This document shows positions 55,306-63,970 of a DNA stretch of 64,000 nucleotides, piece after piece. Under the pieces are notes generated by a model. The model was not told where the DNA came from. It made no database searches and worked only from the letters and a program-made list of their open reading frames with translations. Made by a program: the position numbers and the translations under genes. The stretch is from Paenibacillus sp. P25 (GTDB taxonomy: Bacteria > Bacillota > Bacilli > Paenibacillales > NBRC-103111): contig CP085629.1 of NCBI GenBank assembly GCA_024704175.1, positions 5,270,001-5,334,000 on the forward strand. Direction: 5' to 3'. Each line of letters begins with the position of its first letter. Positions within the stretch are counted from its first letter, which is position 1.

Positions 55306-55578
55306 AGAAACCCTCCTCTACGGGAAACATCTTCTCTTTTATCAAGTGAAATAATTGCCAATTTATACAACCAAAGAAAACAAATGTTTTTTAAAACAAA
55401 AAAGATGGGCTTAATAGCTCCCATTTCTTTCTTGCAAAAAATATTATTATCATGAATTAAACCCCATATTTACCTATTTAGATATTAAAAATTTAAGTTT
55501 TCCTCCATAATGGTTGTATATTTTATTCCTAATCACACTTTAGAAAGTAAAATAAATGCAAATGGAGGATATTTTGAA

Positions 55579-55782
55579 ATGAACAATATTTTAGGTAGAC
55601 TAGACTTGCTTAATAAGGAACTCCAACAACTAGCGAGCCGGTCATCGGATTGTCATCCTGACGATCGGAGATTTTACGAACAAATAGGAGAATTGTATAT
55701 CGCCAAGATCAAAGGGCTTAAAAAGTTCAATTCAAAGACCATTTCTAATTGTCCAATGTGCACACGGATGAACAACTTTTAA
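55579..55782 (+). CDS. Small protein of unknown function with C-terminal Cys pair
   Basis: 67 residues, ATG behind GGAGGATATTTTGAA. NILGRLDLLNKELQQLASRS, FYEQIGELYIAKIKGLKKFN is helical; the end has NCPMCTRM with a C-x-x-C pair. No family recognised. Confidence 0.6.
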   Translation: MNNILGRLDLLNKELQQLASRSSDCHPDDRRFYEQIGELYIAKIKGLKKFNSKTISNCPMCTRMNNF

Positions 55783-55856
55783 TGGAGTAATATATATCGT
55801 ACACGTGCTATTTGCATTATCGATAAGTCAATCGTTCCTCTACTATTTGTAACATA

Positions 55857-55899
55857 CAAAATACCGGATTATCACCAAAATGATTATCCGGTATTTTGT
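55857..55899. terminator. Bidirectional terminator
   Basis: CAAAATACCGGAT pairs perfectly with ATCCGGTATTTTG between the convergent small gene and the second stalk-domain gene. Confidence 0.8.
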
Positions 55900-55918
55900 C
55901 GTTCTCGCTATTCACGAT

Positions 55919-56983
55919 TCAGTTAGTATAATCGACCGCAAATTGAGTCGGGTACTGAGTACTGGAATTCAGGGTAAAAGTTTTTACATCGGTGCTTCCC
56001 TCAATTGAATATCCGATGGTATCTGGTCGGGATAGTTTCACGATGTAGTGACCCGGCGAAATTACTTGTCCATCACTACCTCTTTGATTCCAAGGGATCG
56101 TCACGGAATAACCCGAGTTTGCATTAATGGTACCACTTATAGCCGGCGCCTGAAGCTGTAAACCAAATCTTTAGCTTCATTCCTACCATTTGTCGTATAG
56201 ACAGAAAACTGCATATCGATTGGCTTTACATTGATCGCTGTACTGCTCGTATTATAGAAACGAACTGTAAAGGGACTGAACTTCCCGATCGGTAACGTCC
56301 CGGTAAATCCGGATGGTGGCCCAAAAGACAAAACCATAGGATCACCGTACATCGAAGTTATACCTTTAGGTTCTGGTCGTAATAAATCCCGAATAACGAC
56401 CTGATAGGAAGCTGCCTCTCCATTAAAGGAAGCGTACGTCTGGAAGGAGCGGGTTTCCCCTGCATGTATAGGCTCAACTTCTTGGCGGTCAATATACACG
56501 TAATCTGTGGTCGTTAAAACATTTCCCATGCTATCAAGAATATTTATATCGATAGCTTTACCGGTCAAATCTTTATTTGCCTGGATAGTGCCAGCAACCA
56601 ACTGGGTAGTTCCCTGAGAAGTTACCATCTTGAGATTAGAAATGCTTACAAACGCATCGGCATCTTTAATTTCCGTATCATCAGTTTTATTTGATGCCGC
56701 GTAAACATCAATGCTATGGATGAAGTTGGTCTCTTTTGTACCCTCATGAAAGGTAACTGTTGATCCAGATGCTTCGGCAAAAGAACGAAGCGGGACATAA
56801 GCCTTGTTGTCATAGTTAAGAACCTCGGCCGCTGTCTATTTCCTTTACTGCGGCCCCTGAGTGAAACGTTACTTTACTTGGGAATAAGTAGGCTTGTATA
56901 GCGTTCGACGCAAAAGCGGCGGATGTTACTGAAAGGATTGATCCGCAAAGAAAGCCTACTACAAATTGCTTTTTCATTTTCAT
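55919..56983 (-). CDS. Secreted stalk-domain protein 2 (two frameshifts)
   Basis: About 354 residues. Signal peptide KKQFVVGFLCGSILSVTSAA, stalk domain (IQAYLFPSKVTFHSGAAVKE, then in another frame EVLNYDNKAYVPLRSFAEAS), then beta-rich domains (MVTSQGTTQLVAGTIQANKD, SFGPPSGFTGTLPIGKFSPF, RGSDGQVISPGHYIVKLSRP). Shifts near 56830 and 56155. The C-terminal part looks like an intracellular-proteinase-inhibitor (BsuPI)-type Ig fold, a guess from G-x-Y-x-V strands only. Related at its N-terminus to 51774 and 61694. Confidence 0.75.
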
Positions 56984-57059
56984 CAATTCACTTCCCTTCC
57001 ATTATTATTTATTTTATTAGACGTCGTTCATTCTCCTATTGTTGCGTCCTTAGATACAG

Positions 57060-57097
57060 CAAAAAAAGGGACTTGTCCAATAAGAGACAAATCCCCT
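57060..57097 (-). terminator. Terminator of the 57 kb gene
   Basis: AAAGGGGATTTGTC ... GACAAGTCCCTT followed by TTTTTT on the minus strand. Confidence 0.8.
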
Positions 57098-57109
57098 TTG
57101 AAATTTATG

Positions 57110-58135
57110 TTAAGCCGGAGCTGCACCGATAACCCAGGGCGCAGAAGAAACGGCCGGCACTACAGCAAAGAATGACGCGGTATAGGAACCCCCGGCTTTA
57201 ATCGTTCCGGTGTCAATGACATCGACGTACTGGAATGGAGGCACCCAGAAGTATTGGGCGGAAATACCATTCATATTTGCAAATGGGAACGCGTATCCAC
57301 CGATACTTCCAATAAATACTCGAAAGCTGCTATCATAGCCAAGATTGTTCTTGATCGGAAGGTGAATATCCATTTGTATTCCAAAATTGCCGTCCAGTGG
57401 ACCGGACATGTTACCTTGTGAGCTCGGTGCGTCATCCCAAACGTAGACGCGGTCGCTGCCCGAAAACGTGTCGCCGCTTCCACCAACAGTATAGGCCATA
57501 CCATTGATTCGATCCGTTGGCGCGATAGTATCGAAATAGAAGGTATTGTAAAAAGCTCCGGCGTGACCACGGGAATGTGATCCTACCGTTGAAGCAAATT
57601 GAGAAGCATTACCCGAATCCGAGATATAAGCAAGATCATAGAAGTAAGCGGACGCAGATGCAGAAGTATTCGCATTACGAATACTCGTCCGGGCGACTAC
57701 TCCAAAGTTGTTACCTGCCGGGATGTTGGTTTGTAAAAACAAATTTCCATAACCCCCTGCATCAATATCAACCGATTCGCTTTTACCCCGGAAGTAATTG
57801 GCCCAAGCATTGGAGTCCGAATCTCCATTACCGTTGGTTTTTCCGCAATTGGACGAGTATACGGTGATTGGGAAGTCATTCGGATTGTAGATCAGCAGGC
57901 AATGATTGATTGGCTGACCAACACCATTCTCATGCCACAAATAAACTTGACCATCTCCTGTCAGATAACTACGATTCAACCAGTAGCCGGCATCCGCCGT
58001 ATGCTGATAACTTACTTGTTCCGGATTGTCCGAATAAAAGAGATATCCGCCACCAAAATAAACGGAGCTGTTCCCCTTCGGTGCCCAGATCGGGCTGCGA
58101 CTTACCCTAGGGCTTCCTGTGAGAAGAGTAGCCAT
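57110..58135 (-). CDS. Beta-rich protein of an unrecognised family (paralogue of 62343-63461)
   Basis: 341 residues, no signal peptide, rich in Asn, Ser, Gly, Tyr. Blocks shared with the 62 kb protein: GGYLFYSDNPEQ (there GYTLIYSNAPE), CLLIYNPNDFPITVYSSNCG (there LVNPNSESVNLFVSNNG), and FGIQMDIHLPIKNNLGYDSS (there YGVDFTLNYNIIDGARKP). Ends SFFAVVPAVSSAPWVIGAAP. Start at 58135 behind GGAGG. Monocistronic with its own terminator. A surface or spore-layer structural role is plausible but unproven. Confidence 0.7.
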   Translation of the reverse strand: MATLLTGSPRVSRSPIWAPKGNSSVYFGGGYLFYSDNPEQVSYQHTADAGYWLNRSYLTGDGQVYLWHENGVGQPINHCLLIYNPNDFPITVYSSNCGKTNGNGDSDSNAWANYFRGKSESVDIDAGGYGNLFLQTNIPAGNNFGVVARTSIRNANTSASASAYFYDLAYISDSGNASQFASTVGSHSRGHAGAFYNTFYFDTIAPTDRINGMAYTVGGSGDTFSGSDRVYVWDDAPSSQGNMSGPLDGNFGIQMDIHLPIKNNLGYDSSFRVFIGSIGGYAFPFANMNGISAQYFWVPPFQYVDVIDTGTIKAGGSYTASFFAVVPAVSSAPWVIGAAPA

Positions 58136-58394
58136 TAAAATTCCTCCTTCAAGCAAATAAGAATTTGTTTGAAGTGAGGGGGTTAAAATCGGAGGAACAA
58201 CCCCATGTTCACCGACTTTACATCACTTACACCTTTTAAAGTGTTTTTCGTTGACCATCTCACAACCCAGTAAAAAAATAGATTGATCAAAACTACATAA
58301 TTCAATTTGAATAACGGCTCGCTATTGCCCTTCTTTATCTACGAAATGATATGATTGAGGAGAATAAAAAAATATGTAGTGAATATCATGCATC
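58136..58394. other. Intergenic, no gene seen
   Basis: AT-rich leader of the 57 kb gene; one small CACTT/AAGTG hairpin followed by TTTTT near 58230-58245. The left boundary of the tnpB remnant is not definable. Confidence 0.4.
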
Positions 58395-58762
58395 CATGAA
58401 AGAGTCGCGAGTCAGCGCAAAGATTACGCACACGAGGCTTCGCGACAGCTTGTAAATCGGTATGGCCTGATTGCCTTCGAGAATCTCAACATGCAGGGCA
58501 TGGTTAAGAACATCGCCTTGCGAATAGCATTGTTGATGCCGGCTGGAATCAACTCGTTCATTTAACCTCGTTCAAGTCTGAAAGTGCCGGTCGGATGATC
58601 GTTCTAGTTGATCCAAGGGGCACGTCTCAGCTTTGCACCAACTGCGGCGAAACGGAAAAAGTTCTTTCCGTTCGCGTTCATCGATGCGATCACTTCGGCT
58701 ATGTGTCTGACCCTGACGAGAACGCGACTCGTAATATCTTGCAACGCGCTTTAATATCGTAA
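58395..58762 (+). pseudogene. Decayed tnpB (IS200/IS605 family), 5'-truncated
   Basis: C-terminal part of an RNA-guided TnpB nuclease in three frames: SQRKDYAHEASRQLVNRYGL, IAFENLNMQGMVKN (RuvC II glutamate), then ESAGRMIVLVDPRGTSQLCT, NCGETEKVLSVRVHRCDHFG and YVSDPDENATRNILQRALIS (RuvC III aspartate). The zinc ribbon has lost its last cysteine (CDHFG instead of CDHCG). The N-terminal half, tnpA and the left end are missing. Not functional as a nuclease. Confidence 0.85.
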
Positions 58763-58855
58763 CCGAGAAATGCTGCTCAGACCTTCAAGGACAGACGAGG
58801 TTACGAGTCTCTATGATCTGACAAGCCCCTGCATTCAGGCATGGGGAGCCGTCAC
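58763..58855 (+). ncRNA. TnpB omega/reRNA scaffold and IS right end
   Basis: GACCTTCAAGGACAGACGAG, GTTACGAGTCTC stem, then hairpin CCCCTGCA-TTCA-GGCATGGGG and end AGCCGTCAC at 58855. Closely matches the solo element at 8792-8883 read on the minus strand. The guide would be the bases after 58855. Confidence 0.65.
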
Positions 58856-59081
58856 ATGAGGAAAATAACTTCTCGCCCCTTATATGGACTTAAGGAAGAG
58901 ACTGAAGGAATAGGCGGGGCATTACGAGCCCTTACTCTCTAAAGGCACAAGCTTTGTTGGATGATGTTTATGAGGATTTGCAACGGGTAAGAAAGGAATT
59001 ACTCGCAAGGAAAATAAAAAGCAGGAACACTTCTTTCATATTTGATCATAATCCACAGGTGATAAGCCAACCTTGGCATAA
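58856..59081. other. Intergenic with a possible gene tail
   Basis: An open stretch reads KAQALLDDVYEDLQRVRKEL followed by LARKIKSRNTSFIFDH, helical and protein-like, but has no start codon or ribosome binding site. It may be the tail of a gene truncated by the transposon. Confidence 0.3.
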
Positions 59082-59124
59082 GACAAATAGACCCACAATA
59101 GAATTTGTTGTGGGTCTATTTGTC
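59082..59124. terminator. Perfect 17-bp inverted repeat, probable terminator
   Basis: GACAAATAGACCCACAA and TTGTGGGTCTATTTGTC pair without mismatch around a 9-base loop. Tail T content is modest; it may end transcription from either side. Confidence 0.5.
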
Positions 59125-59211
59125 TACTAGAAAGAGTGATTCCTGTCGAATGAGTTATTGTGGAATTATAAAATCCTTCTCTTCAAGCAAATATACGAAG
59201 CGATAGAAAAA

Positions 59212-59628
59212 CTAGCCTGGCAATTTGTAATCAAGGTCGGATTCGTACGAGCTAATTTGCCAACCATTTTTACCTTCTATAAGGACAAGGTAATCCGTAT
59301 TAACGTGTTGCTCGTTGTTCCGTCGGCTTGTTATAGATACTACGGCTTTTTTTTCCGTAGAAGAAATTCTCCGAATTTCTTTAATATAAAAGCTTATCAC
59401 CTCGCCGTACCAATGCCTAACGTTAATCACCATCTGAGGGTTGCCATTTGACATCAGCCCCGCAATGGAACTATAGTCTTCTGCTGCGAAAGCAACATAA
59501 AATGAATCAACTAGTTTCTTTTGAACGATGTTATGATCTGCATTCGGATTTACAAAGTAATACCTATAAGACAAGAGACCTGCTAAAATCAATAGCGGCG
59601 CAACACTGATGTAATGACGCTTTTTCAT
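59212..59628 (-). CDS. Membrane-anchored protein of unknown function
   Basis: 138 residues, ATG behind AGGTGA. One N-terminal helix (ISVAPLLILAGLLSYRYYF), then an extracytoplasmic domain: KKLVDSFYVAFAAEDYSSIA, RHWYGEVISFYIKEIRRISS, DYLVLIEGKNGWQISSYESD. The fold suggests a small NTF2/SnoaL-like lipoprotein-type domain (inference). No family named. Confidence 0.65.
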   Translation of the reverse strand: MKKRHYISVAPLLILAGLLSYRYYFVNPNADHNIVQKKLVDSFYVAFAAEDYSSIAGLMSNGNPQMVINVRHWYGEVISFYIKEIRRISSTEKKAVVSITSRRNNEQHVNTDYLVLIEGKNGWQISSYESDLDYKLPG

Positions 59629-59694
59629 TTGTATCACCTAACTCCCACCATTATATTACCACAGGTTTCGTTCGTTGGGAGATAGTTTGTAGAT

Positions 59695-60867
59695 TTATGG
59701 GGTAAAAGTCATGGTCCCGACAATGATAGCTTCGTTGTTATGGTCTGTAAAATCAACAAGAACATTATTTGTGTTATAACCACAAAACCATCCTATTGTC
59801 ATTGGGGCAACGGAGTTCGCGTCATTCCCCTTTCCAATTGAGCCATTTTCCCATCTAACCGGTGTTGTTTTCGAGCCAAGCTGTGACCCTGTTGTCAAAT
59901 CGTCTGGAGAGATTTGCGCGATAGATGTCACTTTTTTAATGTTCATACCAGTTCCATCCGCCCTAAAGTCTTTTGTCCAACCGAGGGTACCTGTGATGGT
60001 CGAGGATCTCATTACCCCGGAACTATCGTATCCGGTAACATTTAAAGCAACAGAATTGTCGGATGGTACATAAAACTTCATTAACACCCATTGAGCAGGC
60101 TGGAAGTTACTGTATGTCGGAACGGAGACGTTGCTTGCACCGCGTAGGAAAATTGCCCAGGTATTGTCCCACGGATAATTATTGCCGGTAGGGTTATTAT
60201 ATTGCAGACCAATATCTACACTATCCCCGTCCTTATCTGTCGCGCCTGTATAGATGTAAGCTGTATCTCCCTTTGTTGAATTCGGATTGATGTAGAGACC
60301 ACTCGCTTTGGACGGGACATATATGTAAGAATGCAACCGTGAATACCCTTTGTCAGAAATTACGCGACGATAGGGGCCTGTTCTGTCAGTAGTTCCACAG
60401 TTAGATTCTGCGTTTTTCCATCCCGTGCTCGCCAAACTCAAAAGGGTAGTAGCATCAATCTTACAACTATCGTCCGGCTTTTCTTCCTTAATGGGTTTAT
60501 CGTCCTTAATTTTTAATTTTCCGCTTGAATCGAATTTATCTTTGTTCTGTTTTTTAAACTCTTCAACTAATTGCGGTTTATTGGCGATGACACTACCGTC
60601 TTGATCAATGAAAAGAACGTTTTCGCGATCTTCTTTGTCTAACGTTGCCATAACTTTGGAGAGTTTCTCTTTATCTGATGCTGAAACACTTGCATCAATA
60701 AAGATATCTCCTTTGGCATCTTTCCTATCCAGCTTGGCTTTTACTTGGTCAGGAATTTTCGAGCCAGCTGAGCTGTTCCCATTCACATTAACGTTAGCTA
60801 AAGCGGTTGAACTCATTGCAACAAATAGCCCTCCTACTAGAGTAAGAGTTGCAAGTCTCTTAAACAT
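59695..60867 (-). CDS. Secreted YrpD-family-like protein
   Basis: 390 residues. Signal peptide MFKRLATLTLVGGLFVAMSS ending ALA; a linker of acidic/lysine repeats; C-terminal beta domain with STGWKNAESNCGT, LHSYIYVPSKASGLYINPNS, VDIGLQYNNPTGNNYPWDNT, TGTLGWTKDFRADGTGMNIK, MTIGWFCGYNTNNVLVDFTD. This layout resembles B. subtilis YrpD-family lectin-like proteins; the assignment is from pattern memory. Function unknown, cell-surface or extracellular. Confidence 0.65.
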   Translation of the reverse strand: MFKRLATLTLVGGLFVAMSSTALANVNVNGNSSAGSKIPDQVKAKLDRKDAKGDIFIDASVSASDKEKLSKVMATLDKEDRENVLFIDQDGSVIANKPQLVEEFKKQNKDKFDSSGKLKIKDDKPIKEEKPDDSCKIDATTLLSLASTGWKNAESNCGTTDRTGPYRRVISDKGYSRLHSYIYVPSKASGLYINPNSTKGDTAYIYTGATDKDGDSVDIGLQYNNPTGNNYPWDNTWAIFLRGASNVSVPTYSNFQPAQWVLMKFYVPSDNSVALNVTGYDSSGVMRSSTITGTLGWTKDFRADGTGMNIKKVTSIAQISPDDLTTGSQLGSKTTPVRWENGSIGKGNDANSVAPMTIGWFCGYNTNNVLVDFTDHNNEAIIVGTMTFTP

Positions 60868-61167
60868 ATCGAAATCTCCTTTGGTATAAATTTCAATTCA
60901 CTACAAATTGGCTCTTGCATGAAGGGGTAAAATGCTAAATCTCAACAGGTATTTCATAATCACCACCTATTTAAGTAATTTTTATCCAATTTTCTTATTG
61001 ATTGTACAAGCACTTTTGATGGAAGTAAATAAGTAAATAGAACCATATATTGTAAATATCATAGTAACCGACCCTACAGGTGTGGCTTGTAAGAAAACGT
61101 ATAGATATTAAACAAGTTATATGGCAAGATGCAAGACTCAAGATATAAAGTGAAGGAAGGGGTACCT
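60868..61167. other. Intergenic, nothing identified
   Basis: AT-rich leader of the YrpD-like gene and upstream region of the next small gene; no hairpin or promoter stronger than background was noted. Confidence 0.4.
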
Positions 61168-61553
61168 TTGCACAACCACTTACTAAAATATTTTTTATAT
61201 TTATTCAAAGATACTTTTATCGTTATCAAACTCCTAAATCTTTTATAACCGCTTAAGATTGGTTAGCGCTCCAGCTACTGTGGATGATCTGTCCGATTCC
61301 ATGAAAAAAGATGATAAATATTCCCTAAAATTGTATAAAATTCAAGATAAGGCACTATTGCCGGTATATGCCCAAAGGCATGTTCGGTGGATGAATTTTA
61401 GCCAGAATATCTCCAATTATACGGTAGAAGGCAGGTCTATGGTGCATAATCACCTTAAACTCCAATCCAATTGATCGGGCATGTTATGCGGACTTTGTTG
61501 ATCGGTTTCAAGATATTATGCAGGTTGTTAATTGTGGCATATCATCCGAATAA
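61168..61553 (+). CDS. Hypothetical small protein, possibly frameshifted twice
   Basis: Composite of about 128 residues: TTG start 61168 behind GAAGGAAGGGG, LLKYFLYLFKDTFIVIKLLN, then (shift near 61240) APATVDDLSDSMKKDDKYSL and HVRWMNFSQNISNYTVEGRS, then (shift near 61465) NPIDRACYADFVDRFQDIMQ and VVNCGISSE. The joined product looks protein-like but no family is recognised; it could equally be a pseudogene. Confidence 0.35.
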
Positions 61554-61693
61554 CCAAATGATTTAATGGGGAACTTAGGTGCAATCATCCAATTTTAGGA
61601 AACCGCAACTTTTGATCATGAATACCGTCTATAGTGTATAAAATCGGAATATTGCTTTAAGGGTAAGTACAATTAAGATGAGGTGAATGAATC

Positions 61694-62296
61694 ATGAAAA
61701 AAGTCATTATTGCATTTATCAGCGGTGTTGTGATCTCCATGTCTTCGGTTGCCGTAGCGACCAATCAATTTAACGTATCCTTGTTTCCTTCCGAATTTTT
61801 TTTTAATGGTGTAAAAAAGCCAGTACCAAGCGAGTATGAAGTTTTCAATTACAATGGTCACGTATATGTTCCAATTCGCTATGTAACAGAAAGCATGGGG
61901 GCAACCGTTGGGTTTACATCAAGTCCGGACAATAAACCAAATCAAATCACCATAGATTATAAAGAAGTTGGCAAAAACAGTGATAATCCTTCTGGTTATG
62001 TCGACTCTGAAAAAAAAATAAGCGTCTCATTTCTAAGCATAAACCAAACGTCTAGGGGTACAGCTTTAACAGGCCAAGTGCAGCTAAATGATTCGCCTTA
62101 CACGAGAAACAACGTAACATTTAACATGGATATCACCCTAAAAGACGGAAAAAAATTGCAAACTATTTCAGGTGCAGCGGTGGACATTGGAAAGGGCGAG
62201 CTGAAAACAATTAACATGAAGTCGAGTGATTTTTTTGATGCAGCGGATATCGCAAAAGTCGAAATTACAGTAAAAGAGATTGCTGAAGTTAAATAA
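61694..62296 (+). CDS. Secreted stalk-domain protein 3
   Basis: 200 residues, intact. Signal peptide MKKVIIAFISGVVISMSSVA; stalk/copper-amine-oxidase-N domain at 28-90 (VSLFPSEFFFNGVKKPVPSE, YNGHVYVPIRYVTESMGATV); then a single beta domain (ISVSFLSINQTSRGTALTGQ, FDAADIAKVEITVKEIAEVK). It is the shortest of three stalk proteins in the island and lacks any extra C-terminal module. ATG behind GAGGTG. Confidence 0.85.
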   Translation: MKKVIIAFISGVVISMSSVAVATNQFNVSLFPSEFFFNGVKKPVPSEYEVFNYNGHVYVPIRYVTESMGATVGFTSSPDNKPNQITIDYKEVGKNSDNPSGYVDSEKKISVSFLSINQTSRGTALTGQVQLNDSPYTRNNVTFNMDITLKDGKKLQTISGAAVDIGKGELKTINMKSSDFFDAADIAKVEITVKEIAEVK

Positions 62297-62309
62297 TAAA
62301 AAGGATAAA

Positions 62310-62336
62310 AAAGCAGGCTCCCAAAGAGCCTGCTTT
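62310..62336. terminator. Bidirectional terminator
   Basis: AGCAGGCTC, CCAAA, GAGCCTGCT; T-tract on the minus strand (TTTTTTATCC). Between convergent genes. Confidence 0.85.
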
Positions 62337-62342
62337 AACATG

Positions 62343-63461
62343 TTATGCCCAAAAGATTTGTTGAGTACCACCCAAACCACCAGGGCAAGTCGTCCAAAGC
62401 TTAGTCGTTTTCGAGCCGCCATTTAAGGTCGTAATGTCGAAATTCCATGCCTCGGTACTGCTCAGACTTGCGTAGTCTTGTTGACCATCTTCACGCAGGA
62501 CATGCCAGTCGCTGCCTTCCATGTTCTGCAAATAACCATAGATGGGTTTGCGAGCGCCATCTATAATATTATAGTTAAGCGTAAAGTCTACCCCATAAGG
62601 CGTATAAACCGTACGATTCTGACCGACTGGGATGGTTGCGTCATAACCAGCTTGGAACTCGCCACTAATCACGTTAGCATGTGTATGGCGCTTAAACATC
62701 TCAATATACTGAGCGCCGCTAGAAGAATTGTAAGAAATGTTAGCCGTTCGAGAGCAGTTCGCAAACGTACCTCGCACAACGTCTTCAAAACCCGGTGTAC
62801 CGTAGTAAACCCTTGTTCCAGCATAAACCCCGAACTTAGTTGTGTCATTTGGAAGGTCCTGGTAGGTCACTCGAATTGGCGCTGGAGTTGTTGGGCTATT
62901 CGATGGTGCATTTTTATATGCATAAACTTTCACCTTAATTGGACGGACAGAACCACTAGATGTACCAACCGCAACAAAATCAACAATACCAGACGCTGCT
63001 TGAAGCGGCCCCATAACAGCCTCTTGCACGATATAATAATCCGAGCTATTTGCTCCAATGGTTCGTACATAAGCATCTGTACCAGCTGGTGCTCCCGCAC
63101 CTGGGGATTGAGTAAGCCAGTTAATCCAAGCCATAGCTCCCGCTCTGCTGAAATCGTTATGAGCGACCCATCCGTTATTGCTTACAAACAAGTTAACCGA
63201 TTCTGAGTTAGGGTTAACCAATTCAATACGAATTCTGTAGGTGTCGGAAGCACTATCATTCGCATGGTGAAAGAACGCTCTTGTACGTCCGTTGGACTGA
63301 TCAGCATACAAATACTTTCCGGAATCAGCAAGGTCAGTGGAAAAAAGTGTTTCCGGCGCATTACTATAGATCAACGTATAGCCTGTCCAGGCAAAAGAAA
63401 TCGAGGAATTTTTTAATGTTCCGTAGATCGGTCCTACATTATTTTCATATAAGAAACTCAT
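62343..63461 (-). CDS. Beta-rich protein of an unrecognised family (paralogue of 57110-58135)
   Basis: 372 residues, intact, no signal peptide. MSFLYENNVGPIYGTLKNSS, GYTLIYSNAPETLFSTDLAD, TYRIRIELVNPNSESVNLFV, FEDVVRGTFANCSRTANISY, YGVDFTLNYNIIDGARKPIY, and the end TTCPGGLGGTQQIFWA. Aligns along its length with the 57 kb protein. Start behind AGAGGA. Single gene with its own terminator. Family and role unknown. Confidence 0.7.
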   Translation of the reverse strand: MSFLYENNVGPIYGTLKNSSISFAWTGYTLIYSNAPETLFSTDLADSGKYLYADQSNGRTRAFFHHANDSASDTYRIRIELVNPNSESVNLFVSNNGWVAHNDFSRAGAMAWINWLTQSPGAGAPAGTDAYVRTIGANSSDYYIVQEAVMGPLQAASGIVDFVAVGTSSGSVRPIKVKVYAYKNAPSNSPTTPAPIRVTYQDLPNDTTKFGVYAGTRVYYGTPGFEDVVRGTFANCSRTANISYNSSSGAQYIEMFKRHTHANVISGEFQAGYDATIPVGQNRTVYTPYGVDFTLNYNIIDGARKPIYGYLQNMEGSDWHVLREDGQQDYASLSSTEAWNFDITTLNGGSKTTKLWTTCPGGLGGTQQIFWA

Positions 63462-63648
63462 TTTAAAACCGTCCTCTCATTAAATTGTTTGATCTAACAA
63501 GAGGCTCGATATGAATAAGCCAGCCTCAAGCTTATTCATTCGTTTGTCGATCATATATATAAAAGCGAAACTAGAATCACTTTTTACAACCACCAAAAAT
63601 TTTTTTAACAAAAACCTTCATGACCCGCGGCCGGAGCACAGGCTATGA

Positions 63649-63677
63649 TGAAAATTTATCATAGCCTTTTTAAGTTC
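63649..63677 (+). terminator. Orphan terminator-like hairpin
   Basis: AGGCTATGAT, GAAAATTT loop, ATCATAGCCT followed by TTTTAAG. No plus-strand gene was found upstream of it. Confidence 0.6.
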
Positions 63678-63941
63678 TCTTAAACTCTCCAATACTGGTA
63701 ATGAACCGAGAGACGTCGTGGCTTTTTGCGGTGGTTCGACCCCAAAACAAAAACGGACATGGCAACTTTGAAGCACAGGATATAGGACTTCGAGTCCGGG
63801 ATAAAAAATTCTCACCGTTCGGGTTGCCATTCGGTTCGCCAATTACAGTAGTTGAGTGCGACTCGCCTATGTCCTCCCGCAATCAGTAAATTTAGGAAAC
63901 CTTTAGAAAGGAATATTCCACAAAAATCTTCAAGGATAACA

Positions 63942-63970
63942 TTGACATTTCAGGTAGCGGGTCTTACAAT
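63942..63970 (+). promoter_or_regulatory. Near-consensus sigma-A promoter reading off the right end
   Basis: TTGACA, 17-nt spacer, TACAAT. Immediately downstream is ATTCCAATCGGAAT (63982-63995), a 5-4-5 inverted repeat overlapping the expected early transcript, possibly an operator for the next gene. Confidence 0.65.

Noticed and set aside
63670..63889. Overlapping open frames on both strands near the right end
   Set aside because: Both are low-complexity, neither has a ribosome binding site, and they are complementary to each other; no family features.
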